Assembly: GCA_000720535.1 (NCBI GenBank)
Contig: JOAZ01000003.1
Span: 124,001 to 188,000, forward strand
From: Streptomyces halstedii
GTDB lineage: Bacteria; Actinomycetota; Actinomycetes; Streptomycetales; Streptomycetaceae
DNA length: 64,000 bases
Direction of reading: 5' to 3'
Shown here piece by piece: positions 27,164-34,999 of the stretch. The notes beneath the pieces are model-generated. The model had not been told where the DNA came from. It searched no databases and saw only the letters and a list, made by a program, of their open reading frames with translations. Numbering within the stretch: position 1 is the stretch's first letter; every line of letters starts with the position of its first letter. A program made the position numbers and the translations under genes.

Positions 27164-27637
27164 TCACGCCCGTCCGCGGTCCGAGGAGGGCCAGACATAC
27201 GGCAGATCGGGGGGAACGCCGGGGAACAACGGCTGATAGTACGCGGGATCCTTGCGCACCAGCGCGGAGCGATGGCTCAGGTGGAACGCCTCGTCACCGA
27301 GCCACGGGGGCAGCTCCCGCGCCTCGGCGAGCGCGGACTGCGGCCGGACGGCGGCGGGACGTCCGAGCGAGGCGGTGAGGTCCTCGCGCAGGGTCGCCGC
27401 GCAGGTGTCCGCCCGGCCCTCCTCCGTCCAGGCGGCACACATCTCCAGGCCGTAGCGGACGAGCGCCTCCTGGTACCCGGCCCACATGTGGACGGCGGGA
27501 TGGTGGCGCCAGCCGTAGCCGGGGACGGTGAGACCGCGGAGGACCTGGATCGTCTCGACGCGCTGCTTGCCCAGCCGCCTCGGGTCCAGCGCGAGGGCGC
27601 TCCGGCGGAAGTCGGCGTGGGGCAGGAAGGTCTGCAT
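27164..27637 (-). CDS. MSMEG_6728-like conserved protein
   Basis: This 157-aa protein begins MQTFLPHADFRRSALALDPR and continues with RLGKQRVET and GYGWRHHPAVHMWAGY. This pattern occurs in the MSMEG_6728 family, which I recall as distantly related to pyrimidine-dimer excision proteins. No experiment-based function is known to me. It appears to be a single-gene unit on the minus strand, separated from the TetR gene by the operator region and from the alcohol dehydrogenase by a repeat tract and a terminator. Confidence 0.75.
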   Translation of the reverse strand: MQTFLPHADFRRSALALDPRRLGKQRVETIQVLRGLTVPGYGWRHHPAVHMWAGYQEALVRYGLEMCAAWTEEGRADTCAATLREDLTASLGRPAAVRPQSALAEARELPPWLGDEAFHLSHRSALVRKDPAYYQPLFPGVPPDLPYVWPSSDRGRA

Positions 27638-27846
27638 GTCCTCTGCCTATCGCATGCGCGGAGATATCGATCCCGACCGGCCCGGGGCGTACCACTCGCA
27701 CGGCGCCGTGTTGCTCAGGTGCCCGATCGCCCGCTCAGGCTCCGCACCGCTGTTCCGGGTCTTCGGCCCGCTGTGAGCCGGTTCCTGGCGCGGGGGCAGC
27801 GGACCCGTGCGGCTGGGTGCGCCCGGGGCGCCGACCGGCTCGATCC

Positions 27847-27970
27847 GACCGCCCGTGACCGCCCGTGACCGTCCAAGTGCGTCCGCGACCGTCCGTGCTC
27901 GTCCGCGTTCGTCCGTGTCCAGCCGCGACCGGCTCGTCCTGACCGTCCGCGACCGCCCGTGTCCGTCGTG
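27847..27970. repeat. Degenerate 10-bp tandem repeat, about 12 units
   Basis: Units resemble GACCGTCCGT and recur every 10 bases from 27847 to 27936. A 4-base insertion follows, then three more units from 27941. Two adjacent units are identical (GACCGCCCGT). The period equals about one helical turn. The tract sits in the 394-base gap between the MSMEG_6728-like gene and the alcohol dehydrogenase terminator; no gene is supported there. Confidence 0.7.
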
Positions 27971-27978
27971 GTACTCGG

Positions 27979-28017
27979 CGACCGCGGGCCGCCGCGCACG
28001 TGGGCGGCCCGCGGTCG
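27979..28017 (-). terminator. Terminator of the zinc alcohol dehydrogenase gene
   Basis: Perfect 15-bp arms (27979-27993 and 28003-28017, CGACCGCGGGCCGCC and complement) with a 9-base loop lie 14 bases beyond the alcohol dehydrogenase stop on the minus strand. Confidence 0.7.
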
Positions 28018-28031
28018 TGGTCACGTCTCGG

Positions 28032-29072
28032 TCAGCCGTTCGGCAGGATGACCGCGCGGCCGTTGATCTTGCCCGCGTGCAGCCGTTCGTAGGCGAGCGG
28101 GGCCTCGTCGATGGAGTACGTCTCGACGTGCACGTCGACGGCACCGGCGTGGGCCAGTTCGATCACCTCGGCCAGCTCCCGGCGGGTGCCCCAGTACGGC
28201 GCGGTGACCTTCGTGGAAAACGGCAGCACGCCGAACCCGACAGGAAGCGTGCCGCCGCCGATGCCGACGATGGTGACGTCGCTGTCGATGGAGGCGGACT
28301 CGCCCGCCGTCTTCACGGTCGGCGGGGCGCCGACGAAGTCGAGGACGACCTCGGCGCCGACGCCACCGGTGAGTTCCCTGACCCTGGCGGCCGCGTTCTC
28401 GTCGGAGATCACGGTCTCGTGGGCGCCCACGGAACGGGCGAGGGCCAGCTTCTCCTCGGAGACGTCGAGCGCGATGACGCGGACGGCGGTCAGGGCGCGA
28501 AGCAGCTGGATCCCGACGTGTCCGAGGCCTCCGGCGCCGATGACCACGGCGGTCGCGCCGGGCACCAGCTTCGGCAGGGACCGCTTGATCGCGTGGTACG
28601 GGGTGAGACCCGCGTCGGTCAGCGAGACGGTCTTGACCGGGTCCAGATCACCGATCGGGGTCAGATGCCGGGCGTCGTCGACGATCATGTACTCGGCCAT
28701 GGCCCCTGGGCTGCCCAGTCCGGGCGGGTTGATGCCCAGCTCGGCGGCGCGCAGGCAGTAGTTCTCCCGGCCCTGGGCACAGTTCACACAGGTGCCGCAG
28801 CCCCAGGGGCCGTAGACCGCGACGGAGTCGCCCACCGAGAAGCCCTGGGCGCCGTCACCGAGTGCGGCGACGGTGCCGACGCCCTCGTGACCCAGCGTGA
28901 GCGGCAGCTCGTAGGGGAACCCTTCGGCGGGCCAGCTCATCACGGCGATGTCCGAGTGGCAGACACCGGCGGCGCTGACCTTGAGCAGGATCTGTCCCGG
29001 TCCCGGTTCGGGCTCCGGTATCTCGACGACCTCGGGCGCGGCGCCGACGGTGCGGTACTGGACGGCTTTCAT
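28032..29072 (-). CDS. Zinc-dependent NAD(P) alcohol dehydrogenase
   Basis: This 346-aa medium-chain dehydrogenase has the catalytic zinc site AAGVCHSD with the GHEGVG motif, the structural-zinc cysteines CGTCVNCAQGRENYC, and a Rossmann loop VIGAGGLGHVGIQ. It should oxidise alcohols or reduce aldehydes; the substrate is not evident. It appears to be transcribed alone. An SDR/TetR pair lies upstream on the same strand, after a gap of 66 bases, so shared transcription with that pair is possible. Confidence 0.92.
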   Translation of the reverse strand: MKAVQYRTVGAAPEVVEIPEPEPGPGQILLKVSAAGVCHSDIAVMSWPAEGFPYELPLTLGHEGVGTVAALGDGAQGFSVGDSVAVYGPWGCGTCVNCAQGRENYCLRAAELGINPPGLGSPGAMAEYMIVDDARHLTPIGDLDPVKTVSLTDAGLTPYHAIKRSLPKLVPGATAVVIGAGGLGHVGIQLLRALTAVRVIALDVSEEKLALARSVGAHETVISDENAAARVRELTGGVGAEVVLDFVGAPPTVKTAGESASIDSDVTIVGIGGGTLPVGFGVLPFSTKVTAPYWGTRRELAEVIELAHAGAVDVHVETYSIDEAPLAYERLHAGKINGRAVILPNG

Positions 29073-29138
29073 GGCTCTCCTTCGTTCTTTCTTCCCTCAC
29101 CTTTGTGACCCCGCCGGTGGCCGTGCGCCACTCGGGGC

Positions 29139-29915
29139 TCAGGAGGCCGAGTAGCCGCCGTCCACCAGGTGGTAGCTGCCGTGGACGAACGACGCCCGGT
29201 CCGAGAGCAGGAAGGCGGCGAGCTCAGCGACCTCCTCGGCCGTGCCGAGGCGGCCCGCCGGGTGGAGGGAGACCAGGTGGTCGCGGGCCGGACCGTCGGT
29301 GTCGCGGAGCAGCGGGGTGTCGATGAAGCCGGGGCCGACGGCGTTGACGCGGATGTTGTGCGCGGCGTATTCGAGTGCGGCGGTCTTGGTGAGGCCGACG
29401 ACGCCGTGCTTGGCGGCGACGTACGCCGGAGAGCCCGCGAAGCCGTTGGTGCCGAGGATCGACGAGATGTTGACGACGGCGCCCCCGCCGGAGGCCAGGA
29501 TGGCCGGGAGTTCGTAGCGCATCGAGTAGAAGACGCCGCTGAGGTTGGTGGCGACGACCTTGTCCCAGTCCTCGACGGCGTACTCGCCGGTGGGCTGCGA
29601 GGGGCCGCCGATGCCGGCGTTGTTCACGGCCAGGTGCAGGGCGCCGAAGGTGTCGACGGCGAACCGCACGCCGGCTTCGACGGAGGCGGGGTCGGTGACG
29701 TCGAGGGTGACGGCCGCGGCCCGCGCGCCGGTGGCCTTCAGCTCGTCGGCGGTCTTGACCGCGCTGTCCGCGTGGTGGTCGGCGACCACGACGGCGGCGC
29801 CGCTCGCGGCCAGTCGGCGGGAGAGGGCCAGGCCTATGCCGGACGCGCCTCCGGTGACGAGGGCGACCTTGCCGGCGAACTCCGCTTCGTAGGCGGTGGG
29901 GAGGGTGGTGCTCAT
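29139..29915 (-). CDS. Short-chain dehydrogenase/reductase
   Basis: This 258-aa classical SDR has TGGASGIG in the cofactor loop, NNAGIGG, the catalytic Ser in ISSILG, YVAAK, and the C-terminal DGGYSAS. The Asp at the end of strand 2 (VVADHH) suggests NAD preference. ATG at 29915 overlaps the stop of the upstream TetR gene as ATGA, so regulator and enzyme are one translational unit. The TetR protein probably controls this gene in response to its substrate. The substrate is unknown. Confidence 0.92.
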   Translation of the reverse strand: MSTTLPTAYEAEFAGKVALVTGGASGIGLALSRRLAASGAAVVVADHHADSAVKTADELKATGARAAAVTLDVTDPASVEAGVRFAVDTFGALHLAVNNAGIGGPSQPTGEYAVEDWDKVVATNLSGVFYSMRYELPAILASGGGAVVNISSILGTNGFAGSPAYVAAKHGVVGLTKTAALEYAAHNIRVNAVGPGFIDTPLLRDTDGPARDHLVSLHPAGRLGTAEEVAELAAFLLSDRASFVHGSYHLVDGGYSAS

Positions 29916-30583
29916 GACGGTGTGCTCTCTTCTGTGGTGCTGTGGGGCGCCGCCCCGCCCTGCCGGGGTTCCAGCAGGTCTGCGGAGAGGGCGTCGAAGG
30001 CGTGGACGACGAACTCGGGCAGGGCGGCCGGGCGGCCGCTCCGCACCCACGCCGCCTGGGCCGCGAGGAGCGCTCCGGCTCCCGCGGCGACGGCGACGGC
30101 GGGACTGAGGTCCTGCCGTGGGTCGACCGCGAGCCTCGCCGCGAGGATGGCGACGGACTCCTCCTGGGCGTCCACCCGGATGTGGTGGAACGCCGCGTAC
30201 AGGGTGGGTTCCTCCTCGGCCATGACCAGCAGGTCGAAGAAGCGCGGCCGCAGGTGCCAGGGCTCCGCCTCCGGGTCGTCCAGCCAGTCCAGGACGGCCC
30301 GCCGGTAGGCGGTGAGCGGCGGCTCGGCGTCGGGCCGGGCACGGAGCGCCCGGTTGATGCGGTCGCCGTCGCCCCGTACGGCGTCGAGGACGGCGGATTC
30401 CTTGTTCGGGAAGTAGCGGCTGAAGGTACGCCGGTCGACGTCGGCCGCCTGCGCGATCTCCTCGACCGTCACACCCCGCAGGCCCCGGTCCAGAACGAGC
30501 TCGAACGCATGCCGTGCCAGCGTGTCGCGGGTCCTGCGGGCCTTACGGCCACGCCGTTCGGAACCGTTCCCTGTCGCGTCCAT
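29912..30583 (-). CDS. TetR-family regulator coupled to the SDR gene
   Basis: This 223-aa protein has a basic N terminus and the helix-turn-helix TVEEIAQAADVDRRTFSRYF, followed by a helical ligand-binding part. It overlaps the SDR by four bases. A perfect 8-bp palindrome CTGTACAG lies 8 bases ahead of its ATG, suggesting autoregulation. The A/P/S-rich C terminus is of ordinary length for the family. Confidence 0.9.
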   Translation of the reverse strand: MDATGNGSERRGRKARRTRDTLARHAFELVLDRGLRGVTVEEIAQAADVDRRTFSRYFPNKESAVLDAVRGDGDRINRALRARPDAEPPLTAYRRAVLDWLDDPEAEPWHLRPRFFDLLVMAEEEPTLYAAFHHIRVDAQEESVAILAARLAVDPRQDLSPAVAVAAGAGALLAAQAAWVRSGRPAALPEFVVHAFDALSADLLEPRQGGAAPHSTTEESTPS

Positions 30584-30590
30584 AACTGCA

Positions 30591-30598
30591 CTGTACAG
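30591..30598 (-). promoter_or_regulatory. Palindrome CTGTACAG at the TetR/SDR promoter
   Basis: This perfect 8-bp palindrome lies between the regulator start and a strong terminator. It is the only symmetric element in the short promoter region and is a plausible core of the TetR operator. Confidence 0.4.
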
Positions 30599-30600
30599 CT

Positions 30601-30637
30601 AAAAATGTCCCGTGGGGACTTCTGTCCCCATGGGACA
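30601..30637 (-). terminator. Rho-independent terminator with T-tail
   Basis: Arms 30606-30619 and 30624-30637 (TGTCCCGTGGGGAC and partner) pair over 14 bp with one G-U wobble and a TTCT loop. On the minus strand the hairpin is followed by TTTTT (30605-30601). It would stop transcripts arriving from the adenosine deaminase side before the TetR/SDR promoter. Confidence 0.75.
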
Positions 30638-31130
30638 TGTTCGGGCCGATACGGGGCGGGGTGGGGTGGGGGTGAGATACGGAAGGGGACGGGCATGGGC
30701 GCGGGGGCCGGAGCGGAGAGGGTGGCGGGCGGCCACCTGCGGGGGTTCGACGGTGCCGCGGGGGTGGGCCTCCGACGCGGGCGGGAGCCCGCGGGGTTGG
30801 GACTTCGACGCGGGGCGGGACCCCGCGGGGGCGGGACCCCGACGCGGGGGCGGACTCCGACGCGGCATGGGCTCGCTCGCGTTGGGCCCGTCACGGACAG
30901 GGGCTCTGCGGCGGGTGGCGGGTTCCCCTGTCGCGGCTCGGTCGGCCCGTCTCCCCTCCCCCGCGCGAGGGAGGGGAACCACCCTGGTGGGGGAGGGTTC
31001 GCGCGCCGCCGGCTGCCAGGTTTGGCACATGACCTACAGCGCGCACCCCGCCAACCGCCCGCGCCTCGGCCGCGAGAGCGCTCGCGAAGCCGTTGGCCCG
31101 CTCCCGGGACCGGCGGCAGGACCAGCGGCT
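30638..31130. repeat. Gene-free G-rich region with an imperfect repeat
   Basis: No supported gene lies in this stretch of about 490 bases. Between 30770 and 30865 a unit beginning CTCCGACGCGG or CTTCGACGCGG recurs at 30770, 30803, 30837 and 30855. Each longer unit contains a GC-rich self-complementary core (such as GGCGGGACCCCGCGGGG). The region has strong purine bias on the plus strand. Confidence 0.55.
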
Positions 31131-32099
31131 TCAGGAGGCGGACGCCACGGCCCGGAGCCGCGTCAGCACCTCGTCCTCGCACAGCGCTCCGGCGAGCCCC
31201 GCGGCATAGGCGTCGTCGGCCGACACGCCGAGCCGCGCGGCGAGTGCGTGTTCCCGCCCGAGGTCGGTGCCGAACATCGCGGGGTCGTCCGTGTTGACGG
31301 AGCACAGCACACCGGCCGCGCGCAGCCTCGGCAGGGGGTGTGCGGCGATGTCCCCGACCACACCGGTACACAGGTTGGACGTCACGGAGACGTCCAGGAC
31401 CACTCCCCTGTCAGCGAGTTCGGCGAGCAGCGCCGGGTCGTCGGCCGCGCGGATCCCGTGGCGCAGGCGGACCGCTCCGAACTCAAGGGCCTCTCTGATC
31501 TGCTCGGGTCCGCCGGCCTCCCCCGCGTGCGGTACGAAGGCCACTCCGCCCTCCCGCGCGATACGCACCGCCTTGCCGTAGGGGGCGAGGGGGGTCCGCC
31601 GCTCGTCGCCCCCGATCCCCAGGCCCACCACTCCCCTGTCCCGGTACCGCACGGACACCCGGGCACATTCCTCCGCCAGTTCCACCGGGCAGCCTCGGTA
31701 GAGGTCGGGGGTGAAGCGGACGGTCAGCCCGAACCTCTCCCGCGCCTCGACCGCCCCCTCCGTGTATCCGGTGAACATCTCGTCCCAGTCGATGGCGTGG
31801 GACTCGACGCGCTCGGCCGGCGAGAAGATCGCCTCCAGGTAGACGGCACCGTGGCCGTGGGCCTCCCGCGCGTAGTCCACGACCACACGCCGGAAGTCGT
31901 CGGCCGTTCGCAGGCAGTTGGTGGTCATCCGCCACACCGACAGGAAGTGCCGGAAGTCGGTGAAGCGGTACAGCGCTTCGAGGCCTTCGACGGTGTCGGC
32001 GGGCAGCGCCTCGCCGTTGCGCCGTGCGATCTCCAGCAGCGTGGCCGGACGTATCGCCCCTTCCAGATGCACATGCAGTTCGATCTTCGCGCTCACCAT
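31131..32099 (-). CDS. add: Adenosine deaminase
   Basis: This 322-aa TIM-barrel zinc deaminase has the metal-binding HVHLEG near the N terminus, VPHAGEAGG (catalytic Glu), LRHGIR, and the C-terminal SVNTDDPAMFG with the metal and catalytic Asp pair. It converts adenosine to inosine in purine salvage. ATG at 32099 is followed one codon later by an in-frame GTG, so the start could differ by one residue. The gene lies 54 bases beyond the MMPL stop on the same strand and may be read from the same transcript or from its own promoter. Confidence 0.93.
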   Translation of the reverse strand: MVSAKIELHVHLEGAIRPATLLEIARRNGEALPADTVEGLEALYRFTDFRHFLSVWRMTTNCLRTADDFRRVVVDYAREAHGHGAVYLEAIFSPAERVESHAIDWDEMFTGYTEGAVEARERFGLTVRFTPDLYRGCPVELAEECARVSVRYRDRGVVGLGIGGDERRTPLAPYGKAVRIAREGGVAFVPHAGEAGGPEQIREALEFGAVRLRHGIRAADDPALLAELADRGVVLDVSVTSNLCTGVVGDIAAHPLPRLRAAGVLCSVNTDDPAMFGTDLGREHALAARLGVSADDAYAAGLAGALCEDEVLTRLRAVASAS

Positions 32100-32153
32100 G
32101 GGTGCAGGCTACGGGAGTTCGTGCGAAGCGAGCCGGGACTGCCGGAGGCGGGG

Positions 32154-34274
32154 CTACGGGAGGGGGCCGCGGGCCTCGGCGGCCGGTTCGTCGGAGCGGC
32201 GGCTCAGCGCCCCAGGCCACCAGGCCAGGCGTCCGATGTCCCGGACGAGCGCGGGCACCAGCAGCGAGCGCACGACGAGGGTGTCCAGCAGGACTCCGAA
32301 GGCGACGATGAACGCGATCTGGACCAGGAACGCCAGCGGGATGACGCTCAGGGCCGCGAAGGTGGCCGCCAGGACGACACCCGCCGAGGTGATGACCCCG
32401 CCCGTGGTGGTCAGCCCGCGCAGTACGCCTTCCCTGGGGCCGTGGATCAGGGACTCCTCCCGGACCCGGGACATCAGGAAGATGTTGTAGTCGACGCCGA
32501 GGGCGACCAGGAAGACGAATCCGTACAGCGGCACGGACGAGTCGGTGCCGGTGAAGCCGAAGACGTGCTGGAAGACCAGCGACGCGATGCCGAGGGTGGC
32601 CAGGAAGTTGAGCGCCACGGTCGCGACGAGGAGCAGGGGCATCAACAGGGAGCGGAGCAGCCCGATCAGGATGACCAGGATGATCACGAGCACCACCGGC
32701 ACGATGATGCCGCGGTCGTGCTCGGCGGTCTTCTGGGTGTCGTACTGCTGCGCGGTGTAGCCGCCGACCAGTGCGTCCGCGCCGGACACCGCGTGGACCG
32801 CGTCGCGCAGCCGGGCGACGGTGTCCTTGGCGGCGTCGCTGTCGGACGCGGCCTTCAGTGTGGCGTCGACGCGTACGCGGCCGTCCACCACGAGCGGTGT
32901 GCCCTGGCCGGGCCGTCCGGACTCCGTCACCACGGACACGCTCGCCACGCCGCTGACCCCCTTCGCGGCACCGGCCACCTGATCGGCACGGTCGGCGTTC
33001 GCGATGACGACGGCGGGGTTGCCGGACCCGCCGGGGAAGTGCTTGCTCAGGGTTTGCTGGGCGGCGACGGACGGCGCGTCGTTGACGAAGATCTCCTTCA
33101 GGGGGACGCCCTGGGAGTTCAGCGTGGGCATGAAGGCGGCGCAGGCGAGAAGGCCGATCAGGGTGACGGCCCAGACCTTGCGGGGAGAGCGGTCGACCAG
33201 GGCGGCGACCTTCGACCAGATCCCCGTGGATCCGGAGGCGGCGTCGCCCTCCTTCGGCTTGGCCGGCCAGTACGCGGTCCTGCCGAGCAGGACCAGGACG
33301 GCGGGCAGGAAGGTGAGGGCGCTCAGGACGGAACAGACGATGCCGATGGCGCCCACCGGACCGAGCGCCCGGTTGTTGGTCAGGTCGCTGATCAGGAGGG
33401 CGAGCAGGCCCAGCGCCACGGTGGCGGCGCTGGCCGTGATCGGTCCCGCGGATTCGCGCAGGGCCGCGCGCATCGCGGTGAACCGGTCGGCGTGCCGGCC
33501 CAGTTCCTCGCGGAAGCGTGCGGTGAGCAGGAGCGCGTAGTCGGTGGCGGCGCCGATGACGAGGATCGACAGGATGCCCTGGACCTGGCCGTCCACACGG
33601 ACGACGTCGTGATCCGCGAGGACGTACACCACCGCGCAGGCGACGGCGAGCGCGAAGACCGCCCCGATGATGATGATCAGCGGCAGCAGAACACTGCGGT
33701 ACACCAGCAGCAGGATGACCAGCACGGCCGCCAGGGCGACGCCGAGCAGCAGCCCGTCGATTCCGGCGAAGGCGTCGGAAAGGTCCGCCTGGCTGGCCGC
33801 AGGGCCCGCCAGTTGCGCCTGCGTGCCGGGCACCCGGTCCGCGGCCTCCTGGACGGCGGCGAGGGCGTCGGGAAGCCCGTCGCCCAGGTCGGACCGCAGT
33901 TGGACGACACCCTCCAACGCCTGGCCGTCCTTCGACGGCAGTGCGGGGGACACCTCGCCCGTGACACCTGGCTCGCCCTTGAGCCCGGCGAGTGCCGCCG
34001 TGGCGGCCTCCCGCTGCCCGGGGTCAAGCCGCCCGCCGTCCTTCTCGGACGTCCAGACCACGATCGCGGGCACCGTCTCCTGCCGGCTGAACGCCTTCTG
34101 GGCGTCGATCACCTGGGTGGACTCCGCGCTCTGCGGCAGGAAGGACGCCTGGTCGTTGGTGGCCACCTCGCCGAGCTTCCCCGCGTACGGACCGAACGCT
34201 CCGCCCACGGCGAGCCAGGCGACAAGGAGCAAAGCGGGGATCAGCCAGCGGACCGGCCTCGATGCGGTGGACAT
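32154..34274 (-). CDS. MMPL-family RND transporter
   Basis: This 706-aa protein has the actinobacterial MMPL layout: one N-terminal span, a periplasmic domain (about residues 30-190), five to six spans, a second large loop and a second bundle of spans. ATDYALLLTARFREEL and its repeat GVDYNIFLMSRVREE are the paired family motifs with the proton-relay Asp-Tyr. Such proteins export lipids or hydrophobic compounds. ATG at 34274 is chosen because GGGAG precedes it closely; a TTG ten codons upstream lies in the operator. The MarR gene is upstream on the same strand. Confidence 0.92.
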   Translation of the reverse strand: MSTASRPVRWLIPALLLVAWLAVGGAFGPYAGKLGEVATNDQASFLPQSAESTQVIDAQKAFSRQETVPAIVVWTSEKDGGRLDPGQREAATAALAGLKGEPGVTGEVSPALPSKDGQALEGVVQLRSDLGDGLPDALAAVQEAADRVPGTQAQLAGPAASQADLSDAFAGIDGLLLGVALAAVLVILLLVYRSVLLPLIIIIGAVFALAVACAVVYVLADHDVVRVDGQVQGILSILVIGAATDYALLLTARFREELGRHADRFTAMRAALRESAGPITASAATVALGLLALLISDLTNNRALGPVGAIGIVCSVLSALTFLPAVLVLLGRTAYWPAKPKEGDAASGSTGIWSKVAALVDRSPRKVWAVTLIGLLACAAFMPTLNSQGVPLKEIFVNDAPSVAAQQTLSKHFPGGSGNPAVVIANADRADQVAGAAKGVSGVASVSVVTESGRPGQGTPLVVDGRVRVDATLKAASDSDAAKDTVARLRDAVHAVSGADALVGGYTAQQYDTQKTAEHDRGIIVPVVLVIILVILIGLLRSLLMPLLLVATVALNFLATLGIASLVFQHVFGFTGTDSSVPLYGFVFLVALGVDYNIFLMSRVREESLIHGPREGVLRGLTTTGGVITSAGVVLAATFAALSVIPLAFLVQIAFIVAFGVLLDTLVVRSLLVPALVRDIGRLAWWPGALSRRSDEPAAEARGPLP

Positions 34275-34299
34275 GGCACTCCCGGGACGAACGAGATCA

Positions 34300-34327
34300 C
34301 TCAAGCATTGAGTATCTTAATCATTGA
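34300..34327 (-). promoter_or_regulatory. Paired MarR-type operator sites before the MMPL gene
   Basis: CTCAAGCATTGA (34300-34311) and CTTAATCATTGA (34316-34327) are direct copies with 10 of 12 matches at 16-base spacing. The first extends to the perfect palindrome CTCAA-GCA-TTGAG (34300-34312). They lie in an A+T-rich patch between the MarR stop and the MMPL start. TCAA/TTGA palindromes are typical MarR sites. Confidence 0.6.
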
Positions 34328-34385
34328 AATATATGCTCGCGGCCCCGCGCGTGCCGTACCCGGCCACACCTGGGGTGACAGAGGG

Positions 34386-34880
34386 TCAGCGCCGGGGGGA
34401 CTCCGTACCCGCGAGTTCTCCGTTCATACGGGCGAGGAACCGCAGCGCGGCGGCCACTTCTCCGGGCTCCGAGAGGGCCTGAGCCCTGGCGGCGGCCTCG
34501 GCCAGGGGCATGAAGAAGGTACGGGCCGCCGACTTCGCGGCGGGCTCGTAGTGCAGGTGCACGACACGCCGGTCCGCGCTGTCACGCGAACGCCGGATGT
34601 GCCCGGAGCGTTCGAGGCGGTCCAGACAGGCGGTGACCGCACCGGAGGTCAGACCGAGGTGGTCGCGCAGGCGCCCCGGGGTGAGCGGGTCCTCCGCGTC
34701 GAGTATCGCCGCGAGAGCCTGCACGTCCGTGGCATGGAGGCCCTCGGCATGCGCGAAGGCGTGCGCCAGGCGGCTGACCTCTCCGTTCATACGGCGGAGT
34801 TGCACGGCGAGTGCCTGGAGCTCAAGAGCGGCGGGCCCGCCGCCGCGCGGTCCGCCTCGGGCGCCGTCCGTACTGTCCAC
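34386..34880 (-). CDS. MarR-family regulator
   Basis: This 164-aa winged-helix protein has TPGRLRDHLGLTSGAVTACLDRLERSG as recognition helix region, followed by the wing RRSRDSADRRVVHLHY, the MarR signature. It lies upstream of the MMPL gene in the same direction with paired operator-like sites between them, so it probably controls that transporter. It is divergent from the Spo0M-like gene; a palindrome lies in the shared promoter region. Confidence 0.9.
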   Translation of the reverse strand: MDSTDGARGGPRGGGPAALELQALAVQLRRMNGEVSRLAHAFAHAEGLHATDVQALAAILDAEDPLTPGRLRDHLGLTSGAVTACLDRLERSGHIRRSRDSADRRVVHLHYEPAAKSAARTFFMPLAEAAARAQALSEPGEVAAALRFLARMNGELAGTESPRR

Positions 34881-34921
34881 GGCCCCATAGTAGAGCTGCC
34901 CCGATCCCCTCTCGCCTCTAT

Positions 34922-34943
34922 GCTTCTACAGTTGCGTAGAAGC
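34922..34943. promoter_or_regulatory. Palindrome between marR and the Spo0M-like gene
   Basis: Eight-base arms GCTTCTAC/GTAGAAGC surround AGTTGC. The core TCTACAGTTGCGTAGA (34925-34940) agrees at 13 of 16 positions with a second palindrome at 36082-36097, upstream of the tatA-like gene. It may control the Spo0M-like gene, marR, or both. Confidence 0.5.
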
Positions 34944-34999
34944 GCGATCGAACGCGTCACACCGTGTTCCCGCGTACGGAAGAAGGAGTGAACGCCACG

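Noticed and set aside
27847-27970. Possible CRISPR array
   Set aside because: Units are 10 bases, degenerate and without spacers of constant length, and no cas gene is nearby.
30612-34991. 1459-codon open frame on the plus strand over adenosine deaminase and MMPL
   Set aside because: It crosses two genes, a terminator and operators, and its translation has no domain. It is a composition artefact.
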